DNA of 7,068 nucleotides, from the NCBI GenBank assembly GCA_947176675.1, contig CAMWRN010000128.1, forward strand, positions 1-7,068, in the 5' to 3' direction. Of this stretch, positions 1 through 6,027 are shown piece by piece. How positions within the stretch are numbered: the first letter of the stretch is position 1; each line of letters starts with the position of its first letter. The position numbers and the translations under genes were made by a program. A model generated the notes under the pieces. That model had not been told where the DNA came from. It made no database searches and saw nothing but the letters and a program-made list of their open reading frames with translations. This stretch comes from an uncultured Clostridia bacterium. Lineage in GTDB: Bacteria; Bacillota; Clostridia; Oscillospirales; Ruminococcaceae.

Positions 1-1773
1 CGCTTTGCCCGCTGAGACGCACCCCTCGCCGCTTACCGAGGCCGGAAGTGTGTTGTTTGCATATGCAGCAATGAATTCCGCAGAATTTTTATCAATATTT
101 GTAAGAAGCTTGTACGCCCGAACTGCACCCGTCATTAGAGCGGCGTTGGGATTGATTATCGGCAGATCAAGACCGTTCGTCAATGCCATTTGCAGGAAGT
201 TGCAGTTTACCAGCTCTCGGCTCGGAAGACCGAAAGAAATGTTGGATACTCCCAGCACGGTTTTGAGTCCAAGCTCGGTCTTAACGCGGTTAAGCGCTTT
301 CAGCGTTTCCATGACCGCTGCCTGCTCCGCCGAAGCGGTAAGGGTCAGACAGTCGATGAAAACGTCCCACTTCGGTATGCCAATCTCCTCCGCTCTGCCG
401 AGAATTTTCTCTGCGATTTCAAACCGTCCCTCCGCAGTTTTGGGTATTCCGCCCTCATCGAGGGCAAGTCCAACAACCGCCGCACCGTATTTTTTAACAA
501 TAGGAAGTATAGCCTCCAGCGAACCCTCTTCACCGTTTACAGAGTTTACGATAGGCTTGCCGTTATAGACCCGCAAAGCAGCCTCCAAAACATCGGGACG
601 TGTAGAATCAAGCTGCAATGGCAGGTCTGTCACTCCCTGTAAAGCCTTGACGACCTTTACCATCATTTCCTTTTCGTCGATGTCTGGCAAACCCACATTT
701 ACGTCAAGAATATCCGCACCCGCGTTTATCTGCTCGATAGCCTGTCCCAGAATATAGTCTACGTCCCCCCGTTTCAAAGCCTCCTTGAAAAGCTTTTTAC
801 CGGTAGGGTTGATACGCTCACCGATAATTCTCGGCTGATCTATCACCACTGTTTTTGCGGGACTGCACACCGCTGCTTCAATAGTCGGAAGCTGAGGAGT
901 ATATTTCATATTTTTCAGACGGTTCACCACTGCACGGATAAATTCGGGATCAGTTCCGCAGCAGCCGCCTGCAATTTTTACGCCGTACTTAACAAGATTT
1001 GCCATACTTTCTGCAAAATCCTCCGGAGTAACGTCGTATTTATTGGTGATAGGATCGGGAAGCCCCGCATTTGGCTTGATGGCAAGGGGCAGAGTCGTCC
1101 ATTTGGAAAATTCAGCCACAACGGGTTCAAGCTCTTTCGGACCGAGAGAGCAGTTCACACCGATCGCATCAACGCCCACCCCCTCCATAGTAATAGCCAT
1201 TGCAGACACCGAACAGCCGGTGAACGTCCGAATGTTCTGCTCAAATGTCATAGTGGTGATTATTGGCAGATCGCTGTTTTCCTTTGCGGCAAGCACCGCC
1301 GCTTTCAGCTCGTAAAGGTCGGTCATTGTCTCACAGGCGATAAGGTCAACGCCTGCATTTACGGCTGCATCGACCTGTTCCTTGAAAATGTCGTAAGCCT
1401 CCTCAAATGTCAAACTGCCTGTAGGTTCGAGAAGCTGACCTATGGGACCCATGTCAAGAGCGACCAAAGCTCTGTCCCCACAAGCCTTTTTAGCTATGCC
1501 AACAGCGGCAGAGATTATTTCCGCAACACTTTTTCCTGTTTCGGCCATTTTGTAACGGTTGCAGCCGAATGTATTTGCGCAAACGATCTGCGCCCCTGCT
1601 GAAACATAAGCGGAATGAATATCGTATATCCAGTCCGGCTTGTCAAAGTTGAGCATTTCGGGGATACCGCCCGTTTCCATACCTTTTGCCTGGAGCATTG
1701 TACCCATTGCTCCGTCCCAGAAAACAAACTCGTTATCCTTTAAAAGCTTGTAAAAATTTTCTTTTTTATTCAT
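1..1773 (-). CDS. metH: B12-dependent methionine synthase MetH, N-terminal 591 residues (3' end outside window)
   Basis: This cytoplasmic enzyme transfers a methyl group from 5-methyltetrahydrofolate through cobalamin to homocysteine, giving methionine. The visible part holds two modules. Residues 1 to about 290 are the homocysteine S-methyltransferase barrel, with DGAMGT at 20-25 and the three zinc cysteines: C208 in GVNCS, and C271 and C272 in GGCCGT. Residues about 310-580 are the pterin-binding barrel, with GERINPTGK from 318, DVNVG at 357, and later DCLTLTASAEQ and GVSNISFGLPSR. The frame is open to the window edge, so the cobalamin-binding modules expected next are not seen. The start is the ATG at 1773: AGGAGG lies 8 nt upstream and the DGAMGT motif is at the expected distance. 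The gene overlaps the stop of the reactivation gene by 8 nt, which suggests translational coupling. Identification is very secure. That the full protein lacks a C-terminal activation domain is inferred from the separate gene next door. Confidence 0.97.
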   Translation of the reverse strand, partial: MNKKENFYKLLKDNEFVFWDGAMGTMLQAKGMETGGIPEMLNFDKPDWIYDIHSAYVSAGAQIVCANTFGCNRYKMAETGKSVAEIISAAVGIAKKACGDRALVALDMGPIGQLLEPTGSLTFEEAYDIFKEQVDAAVNAGVDLIACETMTDLYELKAAVLAAKENSDLPIITTMTFEQNIRTFTGCSVSAMAITMEGVGVDAIGVNCSLGPKELEPVVAEFSKWTTLPLAIKPNAGLPDPITNKYDVTPEDFAESMANLVKYGVKIAGGCCGTDPEFIRAVVNRLKNMKYTPQLPTIEAAVCSPAKTVVIDQPRIIGERINPTGKKLFKEALKRGDVDYILGQAIEQINAGADILDVNVGLPDIDEKEMMVKVVKALQGVTDLPLQLDSTRPDVLEAALRVYNGKPIVNSVNGEEGSLEAILPIVKKYGAAVVGLALDEGGIPKTAEGRFEIAEKILGRAEEIGIPKWDVFIDCLTLTASAEQAAVMETLKALNRVKTELGLKTVLGVSNISFGLPSRELVNCNFLQMALTNGLDLPIINPNAALMTGAVRAYKLLTNIDKNSAEFIAAYANNTLPASVSGEGCVSAGKA

Positions 1774-2440
1774 TGCATCTTCCTCCTGTTTGTCTGAATG
1801 TACATTTATCACGCATACTGCACGTCCCGCAGCCACGCCGCTTTTGGGGTATGGGTTTTTCCGAAATCCCTATGACCGCAGTCACCGACTTTGTTGGAGC
1901 AAGCAGTCCGCCGTCCGTAACGCACACACCCACGGTACGCATGGCGTTCACCGCCGCAAGGAAGTCCCCCTGACATTCCAAAGGGAAATCGCCGTACCCG
2001 GGAGAGAAACGCCATGTGGTAAACTTACCTGCAAACCGCTCCCCTATCTCCTTTTCGGCAATGTCGCAGACCTGCTCCACCGCTGCGGAAGCCATAGCGT
2101 CGGCAGTAAGAGCCTTTGCCATATCCTCTGCCTGCACTGTGCGTAGAAGCTTGTCCACACCGTCCCCGAGTGTAGCGCACAGAAGAGCAGTCCCGAAACA
2201 GCCGTTAAGATGTTCGGAAATATCTTTCCCCCGCAGGACAAGCTTGTGTCCAGCAAGCGTGACGGTATCCTCGGAAATATCCGCAATATCGGCGTATATC
2301 CAATAGAATTTCGGATTTGCGGCGGCAATAAGACGGCTTTCACACTCGTCCGCCAGTACAGAAATATTTTCGGGAGGTTCTCCACGCAGACCCATGTACC
2401 GAAAGGCTTCGGCACGGTTTATCTTCGTTAATTCTATCAT
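1766..2440 (-). CDS. Stand-alone methionine synthase reactivation (Met_synt_B12-type) protein with C-terminal cysteine cluster
   Basis: This 224-residue protein matches the domain that in E. coli forms the C-terminus of MetH. That domain binds S-adenosylmethionine and allows reductive remethylation of inactive cob(II)alamin. The signature RFSPGYGDFPLECQ lies at 144-157 (family pattern R-x-x-PGY), followed by LLAPTKSVTAVIGIS at 179-193. The tail carries C204, C207, C213 and C222, spaced CxxC-x5-C-x8-C, which looks like a metal or Fe-S site. The start is the ATG at 2440, with AAGGA 7 nt upstream. An in-frame ATG at 2476 would add twelve residues but has no ribosome binding site and lies inside an inverted repeat. 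The gene ends by overlapping metH. A separate reactivation protein is known from Thermotoga maritima (TM0269, working with MetH TM0268), where it lies downstream of metH; here it is upstream. The family call is secure; a redox role for the cysteines is inference. Confidence 0.93.
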   Translation of the reverse strand: MIELTKINRAEAFRYMGLRGEPPENISVLADECESRLIAAANPKFYWIYADIADISEDTVTLAGHKLVLRGKDISEHLNGCFGTALLCATLGDGVDKLLRTVQAEDMAKALTADAMASAAVEQVCDIAEKEIGERFAGKFTTWRFSPGYGDFPLECQGDFLAAVNAMRTVGVCVTDGGLLAPTKSVTAVIGISEKPIPQKRRGCGTCSMRDKCTFRQTGGRCNE

Positions 2441-2465
2441 AGTTAAATCCTTTTGTTTTATTTTT

Positions 2466-2485
2466 CGGTAAAACAAAATTTACCG
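2466..2485. repeat. Perfect 7-bp inverted repeat upstream of the reactivation/metH pair
   Basis: The arms CGGTAAA (2466-2472) and TTTACCG (2479-2485) are separated by 6 nt. The repeat sits in the 55-nt gap between the Nudix gene and the reactivation gene. On the minus strand it is followed by an A-rich run rather than Ts, so it is not a normal terminator for the upstream genes. An operator or a weak mRNA hairpin would fit. It matches no riboswitch that I recognise. Confidence 0.45.
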
Positions 2486-2495
2486 TAATAATCAT

Positions 2496-2942
2496 TTATA
2501 GTATATCCTTTATCCTACTGATTACATATTCCGCTCTGCTTTCCAGTTCGGGAAGAGCGTCGACGGGAAAATATTTCAGACAACGGCTCTCGCTGTCATT
2601 TATCCGCAGTTCCCCCGACACGACCACCGCCTTGTACAAAACAATAACGGTGTACGTTTCGTCTCCGTTGGGATAACGGAAAAACAGATCCTTGCCTGAC
2701 AATACGGTAAGCAGTTCAAAGCGTTCCGCTTTTAGCCCCGCTTCTTCCCATAATTCACGGGCAGCGGTTTCCTCAAGACTTTCGCCAAACTCCATGCCTC
2801 CGCCAATAATGCCCCATGTGTTAGTATCGCTACGCAAATTCAGAAGTATTTCATTTTTATCATTCAGTACAATAATTGTCGCGCCAATATTTATTATCGG
2901 CTGATGTCCGATATATTTTCGCAGTTCTGATATGTAGCTCAT
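2496..2942 (-). CDS. Nudix hydrolase
   Basis: This 148-residue protein is of ordinary size for a single-domain Nudix enzyme, which cleaves nucleoside diphosphates linked to another group X. The full Nudix box lies at residues 48-70: G48, five residues, E54, seven residues, then REL (62-64), E66, E67, G69 and L70. The metal-binding glutamates are present. A β-strand with GATIIVLNDKNEILL (20-34) precedes the box, as in MutT/ADP-ribose pyrophosphatase-like members. The substrate cannot be read from the sequence. The start is the ATG at 2942, with GGAGG 5 nt upstream. A start at 3032 would add thirty residues and run into the methyltransferase gene upstream, so I reject it. The gene lies 22 nt after the interrupted methyltransferase and is probably co-transcribed with it. 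A house-cleaning role on damaged nucleotides is the default inference. Confidence 0.93.
   Translation of the reverse strand: MSYISELRKYIGHQPIINIGATIIVLNDKNEILLNLRSDTNTWGIIGGGMEFGESLEETAARELWEEAGLKAERFELLTVLSGKDLFFRYPNGDETYTVIVLYKAVVVSGELRINDSESRCLKYFPVDALPELESRAEYVISRIKDIL
2500..2505 (-). promoter_or_regulatory. Possible -10 element (TATACT) before the reactivation/metH pair
   Basis: TATACT on the minus strand differs from the TATAAT consensus at one base. It overlaps the 3' end of the Nudix gene, about 60 nt upstream of the reactivation gene's start. I found no good -35 hexamer at 16-18 nt spacing, so the call is weak. If it is real, transcription would begin near 2493 and the 2466-2485 inverted repeat would lie just downstream, a usual operator position. 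Confidence 0.22.
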
Positions 2943-2964
2943 ATTGTCCTCCCAATAAAACTGA

Positions 2965-3756
2965 TTATTTTCTGAATATGTCAAGGGAATGGCTGGTAAC
3001 TCCCGCCATATCTTCACGTTCACAAGTAGCAAAATGGTACTTCAAAAACAATTCAAAGGTATCATTATCCATTTTGTCTATCGCATCACGCAAAAGCCGT
3101 GCACAGCCGTCCGAAGCGACATAATGCAGGCGAGTTGTGGGAAATACCGACATAAGTTCGTCAATATCCTCCTTGCGAACAAGCTCGAACAAGTCCTTCG
3201 GTTCGGATATTGCAGCAAATGTGACCGAATCAAGCAACCCGTTTTTAATGTATTCGGCAACATTGATATTCCCGCGATTGAAGCCCTCGTCAATGAGACA
3301 GCCATCGGATATAACATATGCGGCAAAAATGATACCGCCCGATTTTGTAACACGAATTGCCTCGCTCAACGCCTGACGCTTGTCTTCGTCGTTATAAAGA
3401 TGATACAGCGGACCCAACAGCAGCGTAATGTCATATTTGTTGTCGGGGAAAGCTGACAAATCCAAAGCGTTGCCCTGCGTAACGGTTATTTTTTCGTCGG
3501 GCATCGTATTTTTACGGAAAACCTCTATGTTATGCTCAACCAATTACACCGCGTCAACAGTATAGCCCTGACGTGCCAACGCATGAGAGTACCGTCCTGT
3601 TGCCGCGCCTATTTCAAGGACGTTGTCTCCCTCGCGTATGTATTTCTCAATATACCGCATAGTTGTGAGGAACTCCACCGTTCCGTGCTTCAATTCCAAA
3701 CGGCTGTTTTCGTCGTAGGAATTATAGTAGTCAATTAAATACTGATTTTCTTTCAT
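2965..3756 (-). pseudogene. Class I SAM-dependent methyltransferase interrupted by an in-frame TAA at codon 71
   Basis: The reading frame from the ATG at 3756 runs through 264 codons, broken only by TAA at 3544-3546. Before the stop, residues 1-70 include SAM motif I, VLEIGAATGRY (46-56), and end in YTVDAV. After it, in the same frame, come LVEHNIEVF, GNALDL (95-100), YDITLLLGPLYHL (108-120) and a strand-helix run containing SGGIIFAAYV, all typical of UbiE-like methyltransferases. The stop falls exactly where this fold has its acidic residue at the end of strand β2, which contacts the ribose of SAM. A GAA-to-TAA change is therefore the simplest cause. AGAGGTG precedes the ATG by 6 nt. An earlier ATG at 3801 overlaps the upstream GNAT gene and is less likely. 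The 70-residue product should be inactive. Sequencing error, read-through, or restart at the TTG just after the stop cannot be excluded. The methyl acceptor is unknown. Confidence 0.85.
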
Positions 3757-3793
3757 ATTGCACCTCTTAAAAATATTTTTTGTAATAAAAATG

Positions 3794-4258
3794 TTACTCA
3801 TTCTTCAAGTCCTTTGCAAATGCGACCATGCTTTCAGCTTCAAAAAATCCCTGCTTTTTGTAAAACTTATACGCAGGCATATCCTTGCCTGTCAGCAGAA
3901 ATAAGTGTGTAAGACCCAGTTTACTGCAAGCATTTTCTATCTCGGCCACAAAAAGAGTACCTATTCCCTGTCCCTGATTTTCGGTACTGATACAAAGCTC
4001 ATCGATAAAATATTCCGTGCCTGTGTACCAATGCTTGATATGTCCCATGGAAATGCCTATCAGCTCGTTTCCCTCGTACAATCCAAAGGTCAGTGAATTA
4101 TCCTGTCCAACCAAATCGTGAATATATGACCGTAACTGATTTTCGTCTGACCAATCGTCATTCCACGGCTCTTTGGTAAAAACGCTTGCAAACAGTTTTC
4201 TGATAATGTCGGAATTGCTTTCGTCCAGCCGCTTGAAGCTATATTTTATTGTATCCAT
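3794..4258 (-). CDS. GNAT family N-acetyltransferase
   Basis: This 154-residue single-domain protein should transfer an acetyl group from acetyl-CoA to an amine. Visible GNAT features are EPWNDDW (30-36), the substrate-side region; the central strand IDELCIS (85-91); the pyrophosphate-binding loop QGQGIGT (95-101, the Q-x-x-G-x-G form); and the late tyrosine segment YKFYKKQGFF (130-139). The general look recalls RimI-like and aminoglycoside 6'-type acetyltransferases, but no motif fixes the substrate, so a resistance role is only a possibility. The start is the ATG at 4258. An AAGGAA sits about 12 nt upstream, rather far, so initiation may be modest. It is the first clear gene after a 203-nt gap and lies 37 nt before the interrupted methyltransferase. 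It is not closely similar to the other GNAT gene in the window. Confidence 0.92.
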   Translation of the reverse strand: MDTIKYSFKRLDESNSDIIRKLFASVFTKEPWNDDWSDENQLRSYIHDLVGQDNSLTFGLYEGNELIGISMGHIKHWYTGTEYFIDELCISTENQGQGIGTLFVAEIENACSKLGLTHLFLLTGKDMPAYKFYKKQGFFEAESMVAFAKDLKNE

Positions 4259-4289
4259 TTTATAACAACGTTCCTTTCACGCACACATT

Positions 4290-4420
4290 TCAGCAAAATT
4301 TCGAGTATTCGGCAAAGAAAAACAAAGGCAAGTCGCTGTTTTTATTTTTTCCGTCATACGACACAGGTTCACAGACTTCCTTTAGCATAAATTCGTTTTT
4401 TGAGCTATTGTATCGTTCAT
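4290..4420 (-). other. Small or decayed ORF in the CAT-GNAT gap (about 43 residues if one base is restored)
   Basis: An ATG at 4420 has a strong ribosome binding site (GAGGG 4 nt upstream, AAGGAG further out) but reads only MNDTIAQKTNLC before TAA at 4382-4384. In the adjacent frame, a 32-residue ORF runs from the ATG at 4388 to TGA at 4290-4292, beginning MLKEVCEPVSYDG and ending FFFAEYSKFC. Adding one A to the six-A run at 4396-4401 joins the two into one 43-residue frame. The segment could be a frameshifted small gene, a 12-residue leader peptide, the remains of a longer gene, or part of a dispersed intergenic repeat. I recognise no family. The strong start signal is the main reason for listing it. 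Confidence 0.35.
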
Positions 4421-4454
4421 TTTTCCCTCAACTCCTTAATACGGATAAAAATTT

Positions 4455-4460
4455 ATTATA
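4455..4460 (-). promoter_or_regulatory. Possible -10 element (TATAAT) between CAT and the second GNAT gene
   Basis: A perfect TATAAT lies on the minus strand one base after the CAT stop codon, in an AT-rich stretch at the start of the 203-nt gap. The best -35 candidate, GTGCAA at 16 nt spacing, matches TTGACA at only three positions. If used, it would give the second gene block its own transcript beginning near 4448, upstream of the small ORF. AT-rich sequence yields such hexamers by chance, so confidence is limited. Confidence 0.33.
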
Positions 4461-4461
4461 T

Positions 4462-5097
4462 TTATATTCCCTCTATTTGCACCTGCACGTTATTTATAAA
4501 TCGACAGACATGAAATCCGTCACAAACGGCGTGATGTACTTGAACAGCAAGCGGCAAGTATGTTTTTCCGTTTTCGCTAAAATATTTTCCTATCGTAAAA
4601 ATCGGGAGCAAATATCTGAAATCGGAAACATTAAGATTAAATCCGTCAAATGCAGTCCAAGGTATCATTGAAACGGTAAAGACGTTTTTCGGAACGTCCG
4701 GCTTTGCCCAAAACAATTCTATATTGCCGTAATTTAAAATATCTTCATTGTAGTTTCGGCAAAAAGTCTCGTAATCCTCCGAGTATTCCGTCCAGATATT
4801 TGAAAAGGTTTCGCTCTCCTTGTGAAATACCGTATAGCAAGGCTCCATATTGGAGTAAATAACCAATTCATCATTATCGTTAAAGGCTGTTCTGAACTGC
4901 TCATAGGAATTTACAGCCTTTGTAAGTACATACAGCATTGCAGGATATAACTTCAGCCCTTTTGCCAAAATATTTGTAATATCAAGCTTTACCGTCATGC
5001 TGTATGTACACGGTACTGCCGACAGGTAATGTTCAAAATACTGTCTGCGTTTCCATTTGTTTTTATCAATAATTGTGTAATTCAAGTCGAACCTCAC
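4462..5097 (-). CDS. cat: Chloramphenicol O-acetyltransferase, type A (CatA-like)
   Basis: This 211-residue cytoplasmic protein should use acetyl-CoA to acetylate the 3-hydroxyl of chloramphenicol, acting as a trimer as in the CAT family. The active-site block QVHHAVCDGFH lies at 186-196, with catalytic H189 and structural D193. SMIPW (143-147) supplies the serine equivalent to S148 of CAT-III, and R18 in KRRQYF matches the arginine that pairs with the active-site aspartate. The YPAMLY, TVFHKE and DGFNLNV segments also fit. The length is slightly below the usual 213-219 residues because the C-terminal tail is short. The start is a GTG at 5097 whose GTGA overlaps the stop of the upstream GNAT gene, with only a weak AAGAG site, so translation probably depends on coupling. 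No leader-peptide attenuator of the kind seen in Gram-positive inducible cat genes is visible. Family and active site are secure; a chromosomal homologue with another acceptor remains possible. Confidence 0.95.
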   Translation of the reverse strand: MRFDLNYTIIDKNKWKRRQYFEHYLSAVPCTYSMTVKLDITNILAKGLKLYPAMLYVLTKAVNSYEQFRTAFNDNDELVIYSNMEPCYTVFHKESETFSNIWTEYSEDYETFCRNYNEDILNYGNIELFWAKPDVPKNVFTVSMIPWTAFDGFNLNVSDFRYLLPIFTIGKYFSENGKTYLPLAVQVHHAVCDGFHVCRFINNVQVQIEGI

Positions 5098-5588
5098 CCC
5101 AACTCTTTATAATACGGACAAATATCCTCATAATGCCCGTCCTTCATTCGGAAACCCTTGGGGATAGTCCCCAACTGCTTAAACCCCAGCCGCTCATAAA
5201 GATTTCTTGCATGAGTGTTAGTCGCGACCACCGCATTGAACTGAAGTACCCTGAACCCGCACCGTTTTCCCTGAACAAGACAGTCCTCCACAAGCTTTCT
5301 TCCGATATGATAACCGCGGAATTCATTTTTTACCGCAAAGCTTGCGTTGCAGATATGTCCGCACCGTCCCACATTGTTGGGGTGAAGAATGTACAGTCCC
5401 ATGACCTCCTGCCTGTCAATATCGAACGCCACGCCGCAGTAGCTCTGCTCCCTAAAAAAGTTTGCCCCCGTGACCTCGTTCAGACGCTCCTCCTGCGGAA
5501 AAGCTATGCCCTCCTCCACAACCTCGTTCCAGATCTCGATCATTTCGGGAAGATATTTTCCTATATAATTTCTTATTTCGATTTGCAT
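5094..5588 (-). CDS. GNAT family N-acetyltransferase (phosphinothricin/amino-acid acetyltransferase-like)
   Basis: This 164-residue acetyl-CoA-dependent acetyltransferase starts with RNYIGKYLPEMIEIWNEVV (6-24), the N-terminal helix and start of the acceptor site. The CoA pyrophosphate loop is EFRGYHIGRKLVED (89-102; R91, G92, G96), and NLYERLGFKQLGTIP (129-143) carries the usual late tyrosine, Y131. The overall pattern, including LYILHPNNVGRCGHICNAS, resembles the MnaT/phosphinothricin N-acetyltransferase branch, which acts on small amino-acid-like substrates; the real substrate is unknown. The start is the ATG at 5588, with GGAGG 7 nt upstream. The gene overlaps the cysteine-rich protein gene by 16 nt and the CAT gene by 4 nt, so all three are probably translated together. 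This is a different GNAT subgroup from the one at 3794-4258. Confidence 0.93.
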   Translation of the reverse strand: MQIEIRNYIGKYLPEMIEIWNEVVEEGIAFPQEERLNEVTGANFFREQSYCGVAFDIDRQEVMGLYILHPNNVGRCGHICNASFAVKNEFRGYHIGRKLVEDCLVQGKRCGFRVLQFNAVVATNTHARNLYERLGFKQLGTIPKGFRMKDGHYEDICPYYKELG

Positions 5589-6025
5589 AAGTGTTCCTCC
5601 AAATATTTTTTTATTTCGTCCTCAGTCAACTTTCTGACCTGGGTATCGGGGTGCTCCCTGTACTCCACGATCTCAAATATCGAAGACATTTTTTCGCAAG
5701 ATTTTTCCCTATTCTTTTTCAAAAAAACGTGCAAATCGGAAATATCCGCGAAAATTTTATATGACTTCCTACCGCCCATGCTCGTTATCTCGTAAATGCC
5801 GCAGGACTTTTTCATTGTAAAATCTGCCGTCCGCAGATAGAGTCTTGCTTCGTCAAGTGATTTGAACGGGAAATTCCACCTCTGCAAGCCACGGACTTTA
5901 TCCCTCTCAATGCATATACACCTGCCGCAAGTCCCACATATGTACTGGGTGTGGTTTTTAAGGCAGTCCTCCGCTTTTAACAACGGGGTTATCCTGCTTT
6001 TTTCCGAATAACATTCGGGACACAT
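5573..6025 (-). CDS. Cysteine-rich protein of unknown function, putative zinc-binding
   Basis: This 150-residue protein belongs to no characterised family I can name. The N-terminal third is dense in cysteine: CPEC at 2-5, C21 and H25, then ICGTCGRCICIE with C30, C33, C36 and C38. These could hold one or two zinc ions, or possibly an Fe-S cluster. The middle, RGLQRWNFPFKS (45-56) and LYLRTADFT (62-70), looks like a conserved folded core. The C-terminal half is charged and probably helical (LTEDEIKKYLEEHL). There is no signal peptide or membrane segment. The start is the ATG at 6025, with AGAGGTG about 7 nt upstream and only 2 nt after the stop of the methyltransferase gene. Its stop overlaps the downstream GNAT by 16 nt. 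The coupling suggests a shared job, perhaps nucleic-acid or RNA binding next to an rRNA-type methyltransferase, but this is inference. Confidence 0.88.
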   Translation of the reverse strand: MCPECYSEKSRITPLLKAEDCLKNHTQYICGTCGRCICIERDKVRGLQRWNFPFKSLDEARLYLRTADFTMKKSCGIYEITSMGGRKSYKIFADISDLHVFLKKNREKSCEKMSSIFEIVEYREHPDTQVRKLTEDEIKKYLEEHLCKSK

Positions 6026-6027
6026 TT

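Noticed and set aside
5..1315. Plus-strand ORFs across the first 1.3 kb (for example 5-568, 190-642 and 1043-1315)
   Set aside because: They are antisense to metH, whose minus-strand frame is continuous with zinc-site and pterin-site motifs. They have no ribosome binding sites or recognisable motifs.
1790..2431. Plus- and minus-strand ORFs overlapping the reactivation gene (1790-2146, 2016-2306, 2044-2415, 2210-2431)
   Set aside because: They are shadow frames of the Met_synt_B12-like gene. None has a start signal or family motif.
2479..2498. Reading the 2466-2485 hairpin as a rho-independent terminator for the Nudix gene
   Set aside because: In the minus-strand direction the hairpin is followed by an A-rich run, not a U-tract, and the stem has only three G-C pairs.
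2943..3032. Extended Nudix start at 3032
   Set aside because: It would overlap the end of the methyltransferase frame. The ATG at 2942 has GGAGG at good spacing and gives a normal Nudix length.
3757..3801. Start of the interrupted methyltransferase at the upstream ATG (3801)
   Set aside because: It would add fifteen atypical residues overlapping the GNAT gene. The ATG at 3756 has a better-placed AGAGGTG and begins MKENQYL, which fits the family N-terminus.
4318..4343. Complementary arms AAAAACA and TGTTTTT as a terminator
   Set aside because: The stem has one G-C pair and a 12-nt loop with no further pairing, too weak for a terminator.
4249..4671. 140-residue plus-strand ORF across the CAT 3' end and the gap
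   Set aside because: Most of it is antisense to the well-supported CAT gene, and no ribosome site precedes its ATG. It is low-complexity and motif-free in the CAT part.
5073..5795. 240-residue plus-strand ORF
   Set aside because: It is antisense to the GNAT and cysteine-rich genes, both with strong motifs and ribosome sites. Its length reflects the codon pattern of the opposite strand.
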